Positions 20,285 through 30,881 are shown, numbered from the stretch's first letter. The stretch is 64,000 nt of DNA from Mycobacterium sp. (GCF_025965855.1 NZ_JAOPWB010000137.1:1-64000); one strand, 5' to 3'. The notes: generated by a model from the sequence alone, not told the origin. Translations and numbers: made by a program.

Positions 20285-21532
20285 ATGATGTGGGTAGACG
20301 GCACGCAGTTCTACGATTGTTTGATGTTGCGTGCCGCAGCAGCCGTACTGCGAGAACAGCTACGCCGACGAAGCGACCTGATCCCTGTCGGCATCACCTG
20401 GGCGTCGCTGATCGCCGTCGATGCCACCGTCGTGCTAGGCGGGGTAATCGCGACGCTGCAGCGACCCACCGCCGACCTGCCCGTCGCGTTGATTGCGTTC
20501 GCGGTAGCCCTGTCGCCGGAGCTGACGTTCTTCGTCTTCAACTTGAAGCTCGCCCCAACGCCGTTGTGGCTGACGTGGTCGACGGCCACCGCGCTGATGC
20601 TGTTCGCTACGTCGACGCCCATTCACGCCGATTTCGCCCCGGCATTTTTGGTCTTGATGGTGCTGGCCGTCGCGACATTGGCCTCGATTTCGGGTGGCAT
20701 TTTGGCGGCCGCTTCGGCGGCCGCGCTGCTGGTCGCCGCATCGGCGCTGCACCGCCTCGACGCGGTGGCTCTCTACTTGGGTTTTGTGGCGGCGGGTTGG
20801 CTGCTCGGCTACGTGATGCGGACTCAACGGCTGCTGCTGGCCGAACAGATCGAGGCGCAGAAGATGTTGGCCGAGCACGCCGCGGCCGACGAGCGACGGC
20901 GCATCGCCCGTGAGGTGCACGACGTCATCGCCCACTCGCTCAGCATCACGCTGTTGCATGTGACCGGCGCGCGTAGGGTGCTGCAGCAGGATCGCGACGT
21001 CGACGACGCGCTCGAGGCGCTTGAACAGGCCGAGCGGCTGGGCCGACAGGCGATGGCCGACATCCGCCGGACCGTCGGGCTTCTTGACACTTCGCCGATG
21101 AAAATCACCCCCGAACCCGGCATCGACGACATCGATGCTCTCGTTGCGGATTTTGAGCGGGCCGGCCTGGACGTCACTCTGTGCAGCGACGGATCCGTCA
21201 AACGCGTCTCGGCCGCGGTCGGCCACGCGCTGTACCGCATCACCCAAGAATCGCTGGCCAACATCGCGAAACACGCGCCCGACTCGAAATCCACGGTGGC
21301 GCTGACGGTTTCAGCAGCGTCGGCAAGCCTCATCGTCAATAATCAGCTGCTGGCCGTGGTCCTCGCCGCGCCGTCGGCGGAAGGGCGGGGTGTGAGCGGC
21401 ATGCGCCAGCGCGTCGAGCTGCTCGGCGGGGCCATTGATGTCGGCCCGACCCGCGACGGGTGGTCGGTGCGCGCCGAGATCCCGCTCGGAGAGGGCGACA
21501 CCGGTTGGCGCCCGCCGTGGTGCAAGTTGTGA
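20285..21532 (+). CDS. NarL/DegS-type sensor histidine kinase (HisKA_3)
   Basis: DERRRIAREVHDVIAHSLSITLLHVTGARR; N-terminal TM segments; start uncertain (20285-20323). Confidence 0.88.
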   Translation: MMWVDGTQFYDCLMLRAAAAVLREQLRRRSDLIPVGITWASLIAVDATVVLGGVIATLQRPTADLPVALIAFAVALSPELTFFVFNLKLAPTPLWLTWSTATALMLFATSTPIHADFAPAFLVLMVLAVATLASISGGILAAASAAALLVAASALHRLDAVALYLGFVAAGWLLGYVMRTQRLLLAEQIEAQKMLAEHAAADERRRIAREVHDVIAHSLSITLLHVTGARRVLQQDRDVDDALEALEQAERLGRQAMADIRRTVGLLDTSPMKITPEPGIDDIDALVADFERAGLDVTLCSDGSVKRVSAAVGHALYRITQESLANIAKHAPDSKSTVALTVSAASASLIVNNQLLAVVLAAPSAEGRGVSGMRQRVELLGGAIDVGPTRDGWSVRAEIPLGEGDTGWRPPWCKL

Positions 21533-22203
21533 TCCCCGATATCGCTGAATCACCCGAGATTGCGGTGCTGCTGGTCGACGACCAGGACCTGGTGCGCTCC
21601 GGGTTGCGCCGGATCCTGCGCCGCAAGGACGGTTTCAATGTCATCGCCGAATGCGCGGACGGAGACGAGGTGCCCGCGGCGGTGGCCGAGCATCGACCCG
21701 ATGTCGTCGTGATGGACCTGCGGATGCGACGAGTCGACGGCATCGAGGCGACGCGACGACTGGCCGGGGGCCCGCCGGTGCTCGCATTGACCACATTCAA
21801 CGAGGACGACCTGTTGTCCGGGGCACTACGGGCCGGCGCCGCCGGATTCGTGCTCAAGGACTCGTCGGCCGAGGAGTTGATCCGCGCTGTGCGGACGGTG
21901 GCCAGGGGAGACAGCTACCTGGATCCCGCGGTCACCTCACGCGTGCTCACCACCTACCGCAAGACCGCCAACGGCTCCTGTGAAAGACATGGCAAGGAGA
22001 TCGCCCAGCTCACCACCCGCGAGCTGGACGTTCTGACACTGATCGGAAAGGGTTTGTCCAACAGCGAAATCGCCGACGAACTGTGCATCTCGGGTGTCAC
22101 CGTCAAAAGCCATGTCGGCCGGATCTTCGGGAAACTCGGCCTGCGGGACCGCGCCGCGGCGATCGTCTACGCCTACGACAACGGGATCGTCGCGCCACGC
22201 TGA
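21529..22203 (+). CDS. LuxR-type response regulator
   Basis: VLLVDDQDLVRSGLRRIL receiver; LTTRELDVLTLIGKGLSNSEIADELCISGVTVKSHVGRIFGKL HTH; GTGA overlap with kinase gene. Confidence 0.95.
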   Translation: MIPDIAESPEIAVLLVDDQDLVRSGLRRILRRKDGFNVIAECADGDEVPAAVAEHRPDVVVMDLRMRRVDGIEATRRLAGGPPVLALTTFNEDDLLSGALRAGAAGFVLKDSSAEELIRAVRTVARGDSYLDPAVTSRVLTTYRKTANGSCERHGKEIAQLTTRELDVLTLIGKGLSNSEIADELCISGVTVKSHVGRIFGKLGLRDRAAAIVYAYDNGIVAPR

Positions 22204-22231
22204 AACGTCGAGCAGGTGCGGCGACCCGAAT

Positions 22232-22612
22232 TCACAACGGGGTGGCCTGCTGGGCCAGGTTCAGCAAGACGTAGGCGACGCACAAAAGGAAGTTGAGTAC
22301 GACCAGGACCAGGCCTATGAACAGCAGTGACCGGGTGGCGCGCCGCTTCAGGCGCTTGACCCTCGCGCCGCGGGCCTCGCGGTTCAGCTGCATCGCTATC
22401 AAAGCGAAGTTGACATCCGTCACTTCGTCGTCCGCGACGGGCGCACCCGCCACTATCTGCCGCAGCCGTTCGGGAGCGGTGTGGACTCCGACGCGCTCAA
22501 AGCGGTGACACAGCCGCCGCGCCCGCCTGCGGCCGAGCGCCTGACATCGCATCTGTACCTGATGCAAGAGTTGCCGCCGTTCGTAGCCCCAGGCATCGGA
22601 CGGACTCGTCAC
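22232..22612 (-). CDS. Short membrane protein, hypothetical
   Basis: One strong C-terminal TM segment SLLFIGLVLVVLNFLLCVAYVLLNL; plausible GTG start. Confidence 0.55.
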   Translation of the reverse strand: MTSPSDAWGYERRQLLHQVQMRCQALGRRRARRLCHRFERVGVHTAPERLRQIVAGAPVADDEVTDVNFALIAMQLNREARGARVKRLKRRATRSLLFIGLVLVVLNFLLCVAYVLLNLAQQATPL

Positions 22613-22677
22613 AAGCCGGGAGTCTAATGCGCTTATACCCGGTTTCGGGAGGTCTAAGCCAATTACGTCGGCACCTT

Positions 22678-24003
22678 TTAACTGCCGGTCATCCGCTCGG
22701 ATTCGGGCAGGTCGAGGTAGCGCTCGAGGTTGCGATGCATGTTGATCACGCGCCGTTCTTCGCTGGAGAGCGCCAGGTGGGTGAAGCCGGGCTGGTGCAG
22801 GCCGCGCTGTAGGCCCGCGAGCAGCTGGATGTCCTGGGTGAGCACCAGGCCGGGTTCGGCTTCCCCGGCGGTGGTCCGCACGTCCGCCGGCTTGCTGCGG
22901 GGCGCGCCCCTCGACATCCGGGTCATCAGGAAGATGACCATTTCGCCGTGATCGGGATCTGGGCCGGGTCGCGAGCACATGAGCGTCAGGTGATCGGCGT
23001 TGGCCAGAAGCGTCATGTTGGGAAACACGTTGTACTGGTGCAGCCGGGTGATCCGGTCGGTGTCGGCCCAGTCGAGGTCCACCCCGCGGCTGGCCGCAAA
23101 CGCCCGCGTGCGGTCCGCGATCAAGTCCTGGACCGTCTGCCCGGGCCGGCGTTCGTCGGCGGGGAACGGCGTGCCTTCGGCCACACCCATCAGCGCGCCC
23201 TGCGTGTAGACGTAGGCGTCCCAGACCTCTTCGTCGCTCAGCGCGCCCTCAAAGCGTGGGCTCGGCACGCCATACGGCTGGTCGGACTTGCCGGTGTGAC
23301 CCCAGATCTGTTGTGGCGCATGGATGTCATCGACGCAGTGCAGCAACTCGGGGTGCAACGTCTGGATGTGGTAGGTCTCGCTGTAGCCATCGGCGATCGT
23401 CTTCCAGTTGGCGTCGACGTCGACGGTGAGCGTCGCGCAGCAACGGAAGTCGCCCAGCTGGCACCACGCGATGTCGTCGGGCACCGCTTCCAGGTAGTCG
23501 AGCAACGGCATCGCGTCGACGTCGAGATTGACGAAGACCTGCCCCTCCCAGGCGTCGACCCGGGCCGGTTTCAGCGGGAAGTCGGACATCCGCAGGGCGC
23601 CGAAGCCCTTGCGGTCGGGCACACGCTTGAGCGCGCCGGCCAGGTCCCAGGTCCAGCCGTGATAGCCGCACTTGAGCTCGCGCAGCCCCGAACCCGAGCC
23701 CACGCAGAGCGAGTTGCCACGATGACGGCAGGCGTTCTGAAATGCGCGCAACACGCCGTCGTCACCGCGGACGATCAGCACCCCGTACGGGCCGCAGCGG
23801 TACTCGAAGTAGTCGCCCGGCTCGGCGACGTGGTCGACCATGCAGGCGAGCTGCCACACCTTCGGCCACATCCGTTCGACCTCGAGTTGGGCGAACGGCC
23901 GGGAGTAATAGCGCTCGGCCGGCACCAGGGTCGGGCAGGCGGGCGGGGTGCCGATCGCGTCCTCGTCGCGGGTGCGAGTTGGGTTGCCGGCGGGCGCGTT
24001 CAT
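22678..24003 (-). CDS. Rieske [2Fe-2S] aromatic ring-hydroxylating oxygenase alpha subunit
   Basis: CRHRGNSLC...CGYHGWTWDLAG Rieske motif; Fe site EtYHIQTLHPELLHCVDD. Confidence 0.92.
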   Translation of the reverse strand: MNAPAGNPTRTRDEDAIGTPPACPTLVPAERYYSRPFAQLEVERMWPKVWQLACMVDHVAEPGDYFEYRCGPYGVLIVRGDDGVLRAFQNACRHRGNSLCVGSGSGLRELKCGYHGWTWDLAGALKRVPDRKGFGALRMSDFPLKPARVDAWEGQVFVNLDVDAMPLLDYLEAVPDDIAWCQLGDFRCCATLTVDVDANWKTIADGYSETYHIQTLHPELLHCVDDIHAPQQIWGHTGKSDQPYGVPSPRFEGALSDEEVWDAYVYTQGALMGVAEGTPFPADERRPGQTVQDLIADRTRAFAASRGVDLDWADTDRITRLHQYNVFPNMTLLANADHLTLMCSRPGPDPDHGEMVIFLMTRMSRGAPRSKPADVRTTAGEAEPGLVLTQDIQLLAGLQRGLHQPGFTHLALSSEERRVINMHRNLERYLDLPESERMTGS

Positions 24004-24013
24004 GCCCGGGGCC

Positions 24014-25786
24014 TCAGCGCGCTCCGCGCACCAGGCGGCCGGGGCGGGCCCCGGTGTCGACATCGTTACGGCGGGTCACCGTCCCGCTGACGATCGTCGC
24101 GGCGTAGCCGCTCGCGCCCTGCAGGATCCGGTGGCCGCCGGCGGGCAGGTCGAAGGCCATCGCCGCGGGGTGCAGTCGCAGGGCGTCCATGTCGACCACG
24201 TTGATGTCGGCCTTCTTACCGGCTTTGATGGTGCCGCGGTCGGTGAGGCCGAACAGATGCGCGGTGTCGCGGGACTGCTTGCGGATCACGTATTCCAGCG
24301 GCAACTTCTCGCCCCGGTGACGGTCCCGCGCCCAGTGCGTCAGCAGGAAGGTGGGATAGGAAGCGTCACAGATCATTCCGCAGTGGGCGCCGCCGTCGGA
24401 GAGCCCCAATACGCCCGCGGGGTGCATCATCATTTCCCGGATCGCGTCGCAGTTGCCGTCGGCGTAGTTGAAGAGCGGCAGCATCAGCATGTTGCGCGCG
24501 TTCGACTCAAGCATGAGGTCGTAGAGGGTAGCCAGCGGGTCCTCGCCGCGCTCCTCGGCGATCGCCGCGACGGTGCGGTCGTGCGCGGGCTCGTAGTCGG
24601 GGGGATCGCCGAGCGCGTAGAGACGGTGCAGTGAGTGCTGCACCAGGGCGAACATCCCGTCGAACAACATTGCCGGGTCGACGGGCAGATCGTCCTCGGA
24701 AAGGATCGCCGCCTTCACCGCGGGATCGGCGAGGCGCTGCGCGAGCTCCTCGCGGCTGCATTCGGCATCGAGCCTGCGGTACGTCGGCCGGTGACTGAAG
24801 CCGTGATGCCCCTGGAAACCGATCATCATGCCGAACGGACGCGCCGCGATCTGCGGGTGCAACCGGCTGCCGGCCTCATGCGCGGCCGCGGACAGGTCCA
24901 ACTGCTCGCGCCAGAGTTTCGGGTCGGCGTCCACCTGGATGAGGGCGAACGACACCGGCCGGTCGATTTCGGCGCCCAGCCGCCGCATCCACTCCAGTTC
25001 CTTCTTGGGTGCGACGATGTCCTCGCCCGCGGCCCCCTGCGGGGCCAGCTCGAACACGGCCTGACCGCCGGCCGCCATCGCGCGCCCGAGACCGAACAGT
25101 TCTTCCTCGGCGGCAAAGGTGCCGGGTACGGGCTCGCCGTCCATCGCGCGGTGGCCCAGCGTGCGGGAGGTCGAAAACCCGAGCGCGCCGGCCTCGATCG
25201 CTTCGGTGACCAGCCGCGCCATGGCCGCGATGTCGTCGGGCGTGGCCGGCTCGTTACGGGCACCCCGCTCGCCCATCGCGTAGGCGCGGATGGCGCCGTG
25301 GGCGACCTGGCTGCCCACGTCGATCGCGAAGTTCTGCTTGCCGATGGCGTCGAGGTACTCGGGGTAGCTCTCCCAGCCCCAGGTGATGCCCTCGGTCAGG
25401 GCGGTGCCGGGGATGTCCTCGACACCCTCCATCAATGCGATCAGCCAGTCTTCGGCGCCCGGCCGCACCGGTGCAAATCCGACACCGCAGTTGCCGGTGA
25501 CCACGGTGGTGACTCCGTGACCGCTGGACGGCTCGAGCAGGCTGTCCCAGCTCACCTGGCCGTCGTAGTGGGTATGGATGTCGACGAACCCGGGGGCCAC
25601 CAGATGCCCTGTCGCATCGATGGTTTCGGCAGCATCGGCCATCTCCAAGCCGGCCATCTCGGGGCCGTCGGCGCCGCGCCGCACGACGTCGACGATCACG
25701 CCGTCCTTGATGCCGATGTCAGCCCGATAGCGCTCCCCGCCCGTGCCGTCAACGACAGTGCCACCGGTGATCTTCAGGTCGAACAT
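24014..25786 (-). CDS. N-acyl-D-amino-acid deacylase family amidohydrolase
   Basis: [61 protein letters not shown]. Confidence 0.92.
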   Translation of the reverse strand: MFDLKITGGTVVDGTGGERYRADIGIKDGVIVDVVRRGADGPEMAGLEMADAAETIDATGHLVAPGFVDIHTHYDGQVSWDSLLEPSSGHGVTTVVTGNCGVGFAPVRPGAEDWLIALMEGVEDIPGTALTEGITWGWESYPEYLDAIGKQNFAIDVGSQVAHGAIRAYAMGERGARNEPATPDDIAAMARLVTEAIEAGALGFSTSRTLGHRAMDGEPVPGTFAAEEELFGLGRAMAAGGQAVFELAPQGAAGEDIVAPKKELEWMRRLGAEIDRPVSFALIQVDADPKLWREQLDLSAAAHEAGSRLHPQIAARPFGMMIGFQGHHGFSHRPTYRRLDAECSREELAQRLADPAVKAAILSEDDLPVDPAMLFDGMFALVQHSLHRLYALGDPPDYEPAHDRTVAAIAEERGEDPLATLYDLMLESNARNMLMLPLFNYADGNCDAIREMMMHPAGVLGLSDGGAHCGMICDASYPTFLLTHWARDRHRGEKLPLEYVIRKQSRDTAHLFGLTDRGTIKAGKKADINVVDMDALRLHPAAMAFDLPAGGHRILQGASGYAATIVSGTVTRRNDVDTGARPGRLVRGAR

Positions 25787-25834
25787 GAGGGCCTCTCCTC
25801 GTCGCCATGCACTGTCGCCGTCAGACACACGGCA

Positions 25835-25857
25835 TTACGCTACGCTACGTAGCGTAA
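25835..25857. promoter_or_regulatory. Perfect inverted repeat / candidate TetR-type operator
   Basis: TTACGCTACG-CTA-CGTAGCGTAA; contains the perfect 14-bp palindrome ACGCTACGTAGCGT; 49-71 bp upstream of the amidohydrolase start. Confidence 0.7.
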
Positions 25858-26048
25858 GTAGTGACGATATTCCTCCCGCCACGTCCAGTCAATGAATCTT
25901 GCGAACTTCGCGGCCGAACGCGATTGAGCATGTGACGCGCCGGCGCTACAAACAACTCTTTAGTGCCGCAATGGTTTCCAAGTCGTGTCGGGTCCTGCCG
26001 CGCGACGAACGCATCCAGCGGGTGCTGGCGCACGCCAGGTAGCGTGCG

Positions 26049-26546
26049 TCAGGCGTGAGCCCCTGCGTCAGGTCGGTTCAGCGTCAGGTCGGTCCAGACC
26101 AACGTGACGTGTGTCCCCTGCGGGGTGCGGTCGATGGTCACCTCGTCGGCGAGCGCCCGCATCAGCGGGATGCCACGGCCCCGAAGCTGCGGCCGCCGCC
26201 CCACGGTGGCCGGTTCCGGAACCTTCTGACGCCAGCGGCCGCGATCGTAGATGGTGACGGCAAGGGTGTGGGAATCGTCGTCGTAGGCTGCGCTGACGTC
26301 GACGGTTCCGCGCTGCGACACGTCGACGTAGGCGAATTCCGCGGCGTTGGCGAGCGCTTCGTTCACCGCGAGAACCAAGTCGCTGAGGCGTTGGGGGCCC
26401 AGCGTGAAATGCCTTTCGAGCCAACTCCCGAACTCGGCTCGGGTCCGAGCCGCGCTCCGTCCATCGGCGGTGACTCGGGTTCGCACGAAGCGGGATCGGT
26501 CATCGACGTCGGAAACTCCATCCGGCCCACGTGTAGCGCGTCCCAT
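26049..26546 (-). CDS. RsbW-like anti-sigma factor (HATPase_c)
   Basis: LAVNEALANAAEFAYVD N-box, GRGIPLMRALADEVTI G-box. Confidence 0.88.
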   Translation of the reverse strand: MGRATRGPDGVSDVDDRSRFVRTRVTADGRSAARTRAEFGSWLERHFTLGPQRLSDLVLAVNEALANAAEFAYVDVSQRGTVDVSAAYDDDSHTLAVTIYDRGRWRQKVPEPATVGRRPQLRGRGIPLMRALADEVTIDRTPQGTHVTLVWTDLTLNRPDAGAHA

Positions 26547-26577
26547 CGGCCCAGCTGCATCCTCACTCTCTCAAGGC

Positions 26578-26955
26578 TCAACCGTCGGCGACGCGGCTCA
26601 GTGCGCTGTCGAGCGTGCCGTAAAGCGACAAAACGTTGTCTAACCCCATGAGCTTGATCGGCCTGCTGGTGGCCGGCCCATTCGCGACGACCGCGAACCG
26701 AGTGGGCGGCGCGACGTCGGCCTGCGCTGTCACCAGGACGGTCATCCCGGCTGAGGCCAGAAAATCCACTTTCGACAGGTCAACGACCAGGCCCGCGGGT
26801 CCGGTGGCCAGTGCTGTGTGTATCGCCTCGGCGAGTTGCGGCGCGCTGAGCATGTCCACTTCGCCCGAGACGGTTAGCACGACCGTCCCGTCTACTTGGT
26901 GTTTTTCTACCTCGAAGACCGTCGGATCGGCCGAATCGCCGGATTGTTCGATCAT
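26578..26955 (-). CDS. STAS-domain anti-sigma factor antagonist
   Basis: VVLTVSGEVDMLSAPQLAEAI...LVVDLSKVDFLASAGMTVLV with phosphorylatable-Ser motif. Confidence 0.92.
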   Translation of the reverse strand: MIEQSGDSADPTVFEVEKHQVDGTVVLTVSGEVDMLSAPQLAEAIHTALATGPAGLVVDLSKVDFLASAGMTVLVTAQADVAPPTRFAVVANGPATSRPIKLMGLDNVLSLYGTLDSALSRVADG

Positions 26956-27349
26956 GGTTTATCACTCACATTCGCCCCGTGCGGGACACCGAGAAACAAC
27001 AGCCATTGCCATCCCGGGGCTGTCGATTCAACCCGCGTAACACGCCTTCTTGAGGAGAAACGCTCCATAGATCCTGCGCCGCAAGGCGGAGGCGCAGCCG
27101 CACGTGGTCATTCGATAGTAAGCCATGCCGAAAACGGCCGCTCGTAGCTGTGGCTTTGAGCCGTCTGTCGTGCCACGCCGGCAGTGACGAATTCGACTGA
27201 ACGAATTGTCGCGTCGCGCCGTCGTCCGGATGTGCGCGATCGTCGCCGGACATGTTGCGCGCGGGAGCCTCCCGTGGATGAATTGGGTCCACCGAGCTCG
27301 TTCCCAGGCTGCACGGCTTGGCCCGGCAAGACGGGAAAGGACGGTGGGC

Positions 27350-28480
27350 ATGGAGCCCGATGGTCACGAGGGAGCCCCAGACGGCGAAGCCGACGAAACC
27401 CAGCCCGAACGTTCTCGTCGCGCCGCGCTGAATCGTCGGAGCGCACTGCTCGGCATGGGTGCGGTCGCCGGTTTCGCCGCGGTGGACGTGGGCGGGTTCG
27501 CCTACGCCGGCGGCTGGCTGCGGCCGGACGCGCTGACACCGCCCCGGTTCGCCGATCGCTTCGAACACGTCTACGGCCGCCATGACGGGTTTCGCCGCAA
27601 CCATGCCAAAGGGCTGGCCGCCACGGGGTCTTTCGCGAGCACCGGGGCGGGCGCGGCCATCTGCCGGGCCGCGGTCTTCCGGTCGGGCACCGTTCCGCTG
27701 CTCGGCCGGTTTTCGCTGGGTGGCGGCCTGCCGGACCAGGCCGACAAGCCCGATACCGTCCGCGGCCTCGGGCTGCTGTTCCAGGCCGACGGCGAGCAGT
27801 GGCGCACCGCGATGGTCAACGTTCCCGTTTTCCCGGACAGCACCCCGCAGGGGTTTTATGAGCGGTTGCTCGCGTCCAAACCGCTGCCCGACACCGGCAA
27901 GCCCGACCCACAGAAGATGGCCGCGTTCCTCGATCGCCATCCCGAAACCGTCGCCGCGATGAAAATCATCAAACAGTCCCCACCCAGCGCGGGGTTTGCC
28001 GACAGCACGTTTTACGGGCTCAACGCCTTCTGGTTCACCAACGGCTCCGACGCCACCGTTCCGGTGCGCTGGTCGGCGGTGCCGCAGGACGCCGGCGGGA
28101 GCGGCGCCCCGCAGCCGCCGCGCGGTAAGGACTACTTGTTCGACGACCTCATCCGCACGTTGGCGCAGCGGCCGCTGAAGTGGCGGCTGGTCCTCACGAT
28201 CGGCGAGCCGGGCGATCCGACCCACGACGCCACCAAGCCGTGGCCGCAATCGCGGCGGTCCATCGACGCCGGCACCATCACCATCACCGCGGTTCAGACC
28301 GAGGAGGCCGGCAATGCGCGCGACATCAACTTCGACCCGCTGGTGCTGCCGGACGGCATCATGGCGTCCGATGATCCCTTGCTGGCGGCGAGGTCGGCCG
28401 TCTACGCGCGGTCCTTCACCCGCCGCGCCGAGGAGCCCAAGTCGCCCAGCGAGGTCAATGTCGCCCAGGTGCTCTCATGA
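27350..28480 (+). CDS. Catalase-related heme peroxidase (SrpA-like), probably exported
   Basis: FADRFEHVYGRHDGFRRNHAKGLAATGSF catalase-like core; N-terminal RRSALLGMGAVAGFAAV Tat-like/TM segment. Confidence 0.85.
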   Translation: MEPDGHEGAPDGEADETQPERSRRAALNRRSALLGMGAVAGFAAVDVGGFAYAGGWLRPDALTPPRFADRFEHVYGRHDGFRRNHAKGLAATGSFASTGAGAAICRAAVFRSGTVPLLGRFSLGGGLPDQADKPDTVRGLGLLFQADGEQWRTAMVNVPVFPDSTPQGFYERLLASKPLPDTGKPDPQKMAAFLDRHPETVAAMKIIKQSPPSAGFADSTFYGLNAFWFTNGSDATVPVRWSAVPQDAGGSGAPQPPRGKDYLFDDLIRTLAQRPLKWRLVLTIGEPGDPTHDATKPWPQSRRSIDAGTITITAVQTEEAGNARDINFDPLVLPDGIMASDDPLLAARSAVYARSFTRRAEEPKSPSEVNVAQVLS

Positions 28481-29094
28481 CGGGCACCGCAAGCGAAACC
28501 ACTAGCACCCCAACGCGTTTCGCCCTGCCATCCCGAATTCTGCACTGGCTGATGGCGCCGATGGTCATCGTTCAGCTGCTGATCGGCGTGACCATGATCG
28601 CCTCGCTGAGCTATTATCCGCTGCTCCTGGCCATACATCGCCCGCTGGGTGTGTTGATCCTGGCCTTCGCCGCGGTGCGCCTGGCGAACCGGCTCACCCA
28701 CCGGCTTCCGCCCTTCCTGGCCACCATGGGCCCCGTCGAACGCCGCATCGCGTCGTGGTCGGAGTACCTGCTCTACGCGCTGTTACTCGTCCAGCCGCTG
28801 ATCGGGTGGGCCATGCTGTCGGCGGCGCGATTCCCGATCACCCTGGCGGGGCCGCTGCATCTGCCGGGCATCGCGCCGCACAACCTCGATCTCTACGCGG
28901 TGCTTCGTCAGGCCCACAGCGTCTTCGCCTTCTTGCTGTTCCTGACTTTCACCGCCCACGTCTGCGCGGTGCTGTTTCACACTCTGGTGCTGCGCGACGG
29001 CCTGCTTGACCGCATGGCGCTGTGGCCCACCAAACGCGTCCCCCCACAACGGGACGAAACCACGGTCCAGGCTCCGCCAGACGGATCCCCTTAG
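28477..29094 (+). CDS. Cytochrome b561 family protein
   Basis: Four TM helices with conserved His; ATGA overlap with the catalase-like gene. Confidence 0.88.
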   Translation: MTGTASETTSTPTRFALPSRILHWLMAPMVIVQLLIGVTMIASLSYYPLLLAIHRPLGVLILAFAAVRLANRLTHRLPPFLATMGPVERRIASWSEYLLYALLLVQPLIGWAMLSAARFPITLAGPLHLPGIAPHNLDLYAVLRQAHSVFAFLLFLTFTAHVCAVLFHTLVLRDGLLDRMALWPTKRVPPQRDETTVQAPPDGSP

Positions 29095-29140
29095 CCGCCA
29101 GCGCAACTCGCCGACCCGCCACAACGGGTTTCGTGCGAAC

Positions 29141-29761
29141 ATGACCAACGTGGCGTACGAGAACGATCTCACCGGCCTTGTCGTCATCGACCCGTACAAC
29201 GATTTCATTTCCGAGGGCGGCAAAGTGTGGGATCGCCTGAAGGGTGTCGCCGAGGCCAACCAGTGCGTCCCACACATGCGGCAAGTCCTCGACGCCGCAC
29301 GAGCCGCCGGCGTCCGTGTTTTCTACGCGCTGCACCACCGGTACCGGCCCGGCGACTATGAGACGTGGAAGTACATCGCGCCGATCCAGAGGGCGGCGTG
29401 GTCGCGCAGGACCTTCGAATACGGAACCTGGGGCGGTGAGCTACGCCCCGAGTTCGAGCCCCAGCCGGGGGACATCGTCGCCAAAGAGCATTGGTGTTCC
29501 AGTGGTTTCGCCAACACCGACCTGGATCTTCTGCTCAAGAGGCATGGCATCCATCGGCTCATCATGGTGGGACTCATAGCGCACACCTGTCTCGAGGCGA
29601 CGGTTCGATACGGCGCCGAACTCGGCTATGAGGTCACGGTGGTCAAGGACGCGACCGCGAGCTATTCGGATACGGAGATGCATGCCGCACTCGAGGTCAA
29701 TATCCCGAACTACGCCAGCGCCATTCTCACCGCGGACGAGGTCGTGGACGCGCTGACGTAG
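29141..29761 (+). CDS. Isochorismatase-family cysteine hydrolase
   Basis: LVVIDPYNDFIS, GLIAHTCLEATVRYGAELGYEVTVVKDATA. Confidence 0.92.
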   Translation: MTNVAYENDLTGLVVIDPYNDFISEGGKVWDRLKGVAEANQCVPHMRQVLDAARAAGVRVFYALHHRYRPGDYETWKYIAPIQRAAWSRRTFEYGTWGGELRPEFEPQPGDIVAKEHWCSSGFANTDLDLLLKRHGIHRLIMVGLIAHTCLEATVRYGAELGYEVTVVKDATASYSDTEMHAALEVNIPNYASAILTADEVVDALT

Positions 29762-29813
29762 GTACCGCAAAAACACCCTGTCCGGAAAAGTGCGACGGCG
29801 GTAGCCCCTGAGC

Positions 29814-30881
29814 ATGCTGATCGCGGCCCTACGCGATATCCAATGGCGACGGCGGCGCCTCGTCATCGCGATCATCAGCACGGGTTTGGTCTTCGCGATG
29901 ACGCTCGTCTTGACGGGGCTGGCGAACGGCTTCCGCGTCGAGGCCCAGCGAACCGTCGATGCCATGGGCGTCGACGCGTTCGTGGTCAAGGCTGGTGCGG
30001 CCGGGCCGTTCCTCGGTTCGACACCGTTCGCCCAGGTCGACGTGGCGCGGGTGGCCGCCGCGCCCGGAGTGGAGGCCGCGGCCCCGCTGGCGACCGCGGC
30101 CTCGACCATCAGGGAAGGCGCCTCGGCTCGAAATGCGACGGCCTTCGGCGCGCCGGCGCGCGGACCCGGCATGCCGCAAGCCTCGGAGGGTCGGACACCG
30201 ACGGCGCCCGACGAGGTCGAGGTGTCGAGCACGCTTGGCAAGCACATCGGCGAGGACCTGCAGGTCGGTGCGCGCACACTGCGGATCGTCGGGATCGTGC
30301 CCAATGCCACCGCGCTGGCGAAGACGCCGTGCATCTTCCTGACGACCGAGGGCCTGCAGCAACTGGCTTACAACGGGCAGCCGATGCTCACCTCGATCGG
30401 GATCATCGGCAGCCCCCGACAGCTCCCGGACGGCTACCAGAGCGTCGAGCGGGCGGCCGGCGTCAACGATCTGTTGCGCCCATTGAAGGTGGCGGTTGCC
30501 GCGATCACGATCGTGGCTTTCCTGCTGTGGATCGTGGCGGTGCTTATCGTCGGCTCCCTGTGGGGCGATCAAGTTCGGTGGCATCGACGTCACCGCGCTC
30601 GACGGCCGAGAGCTGGGGAAGTATCGGCGCGACACGGTGGGCATCGTCTTCCAGGCGTTCAATCTGGTCCCCAGCCTCACCGCCCTGGAGAACGTGATGG
30701 TTCCGCTGCGCGCCGCCGGGTGGTCGCGCGCGGCCTCGCGCCGGCGCGCCGAGCAACTGCTCAACCGCGTCAATCTCGCCGATCGGATGAATCACCGCCC
30801 TGGGGACCTCAGCGGCGGGCAGCAGCAACGGGTTGCGGTGGCTCGCGCGATCGCACTGGAACCGCCGTTGATCCTCGCTGA
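29814..30881 (+). pseudogene. FtsX-like ABC permease, truncated by deletion (native sequence ends about 30556)
   Basis: MLIAALRDIQWRRRRLVIAIISTGLVFAMTLVLTGLANGFR...FLLWIVAVLIVGS then missense Arg-rich frame across ABC ATPase sequence. Confidence 0.8.

Noticed and set aside
22948-24090. 380-aa + strand ORF antisense to the Rieske oxygenase
   Set aside because: Shadow ORF; the opposite strand has unambiguous Rieske motifs
25845-26033. 62-aa ORF upstream of the amidohydrolase
   Set aside because: End encoded by the operator palindrome; no coding signal
26956-27060. Possible SigF-type promoter (GTTT-N16-GGG) upstream of the STAS gene
   Set aside because: -10 reads GGGCGA rather than GGGTA; too degenerate to claim
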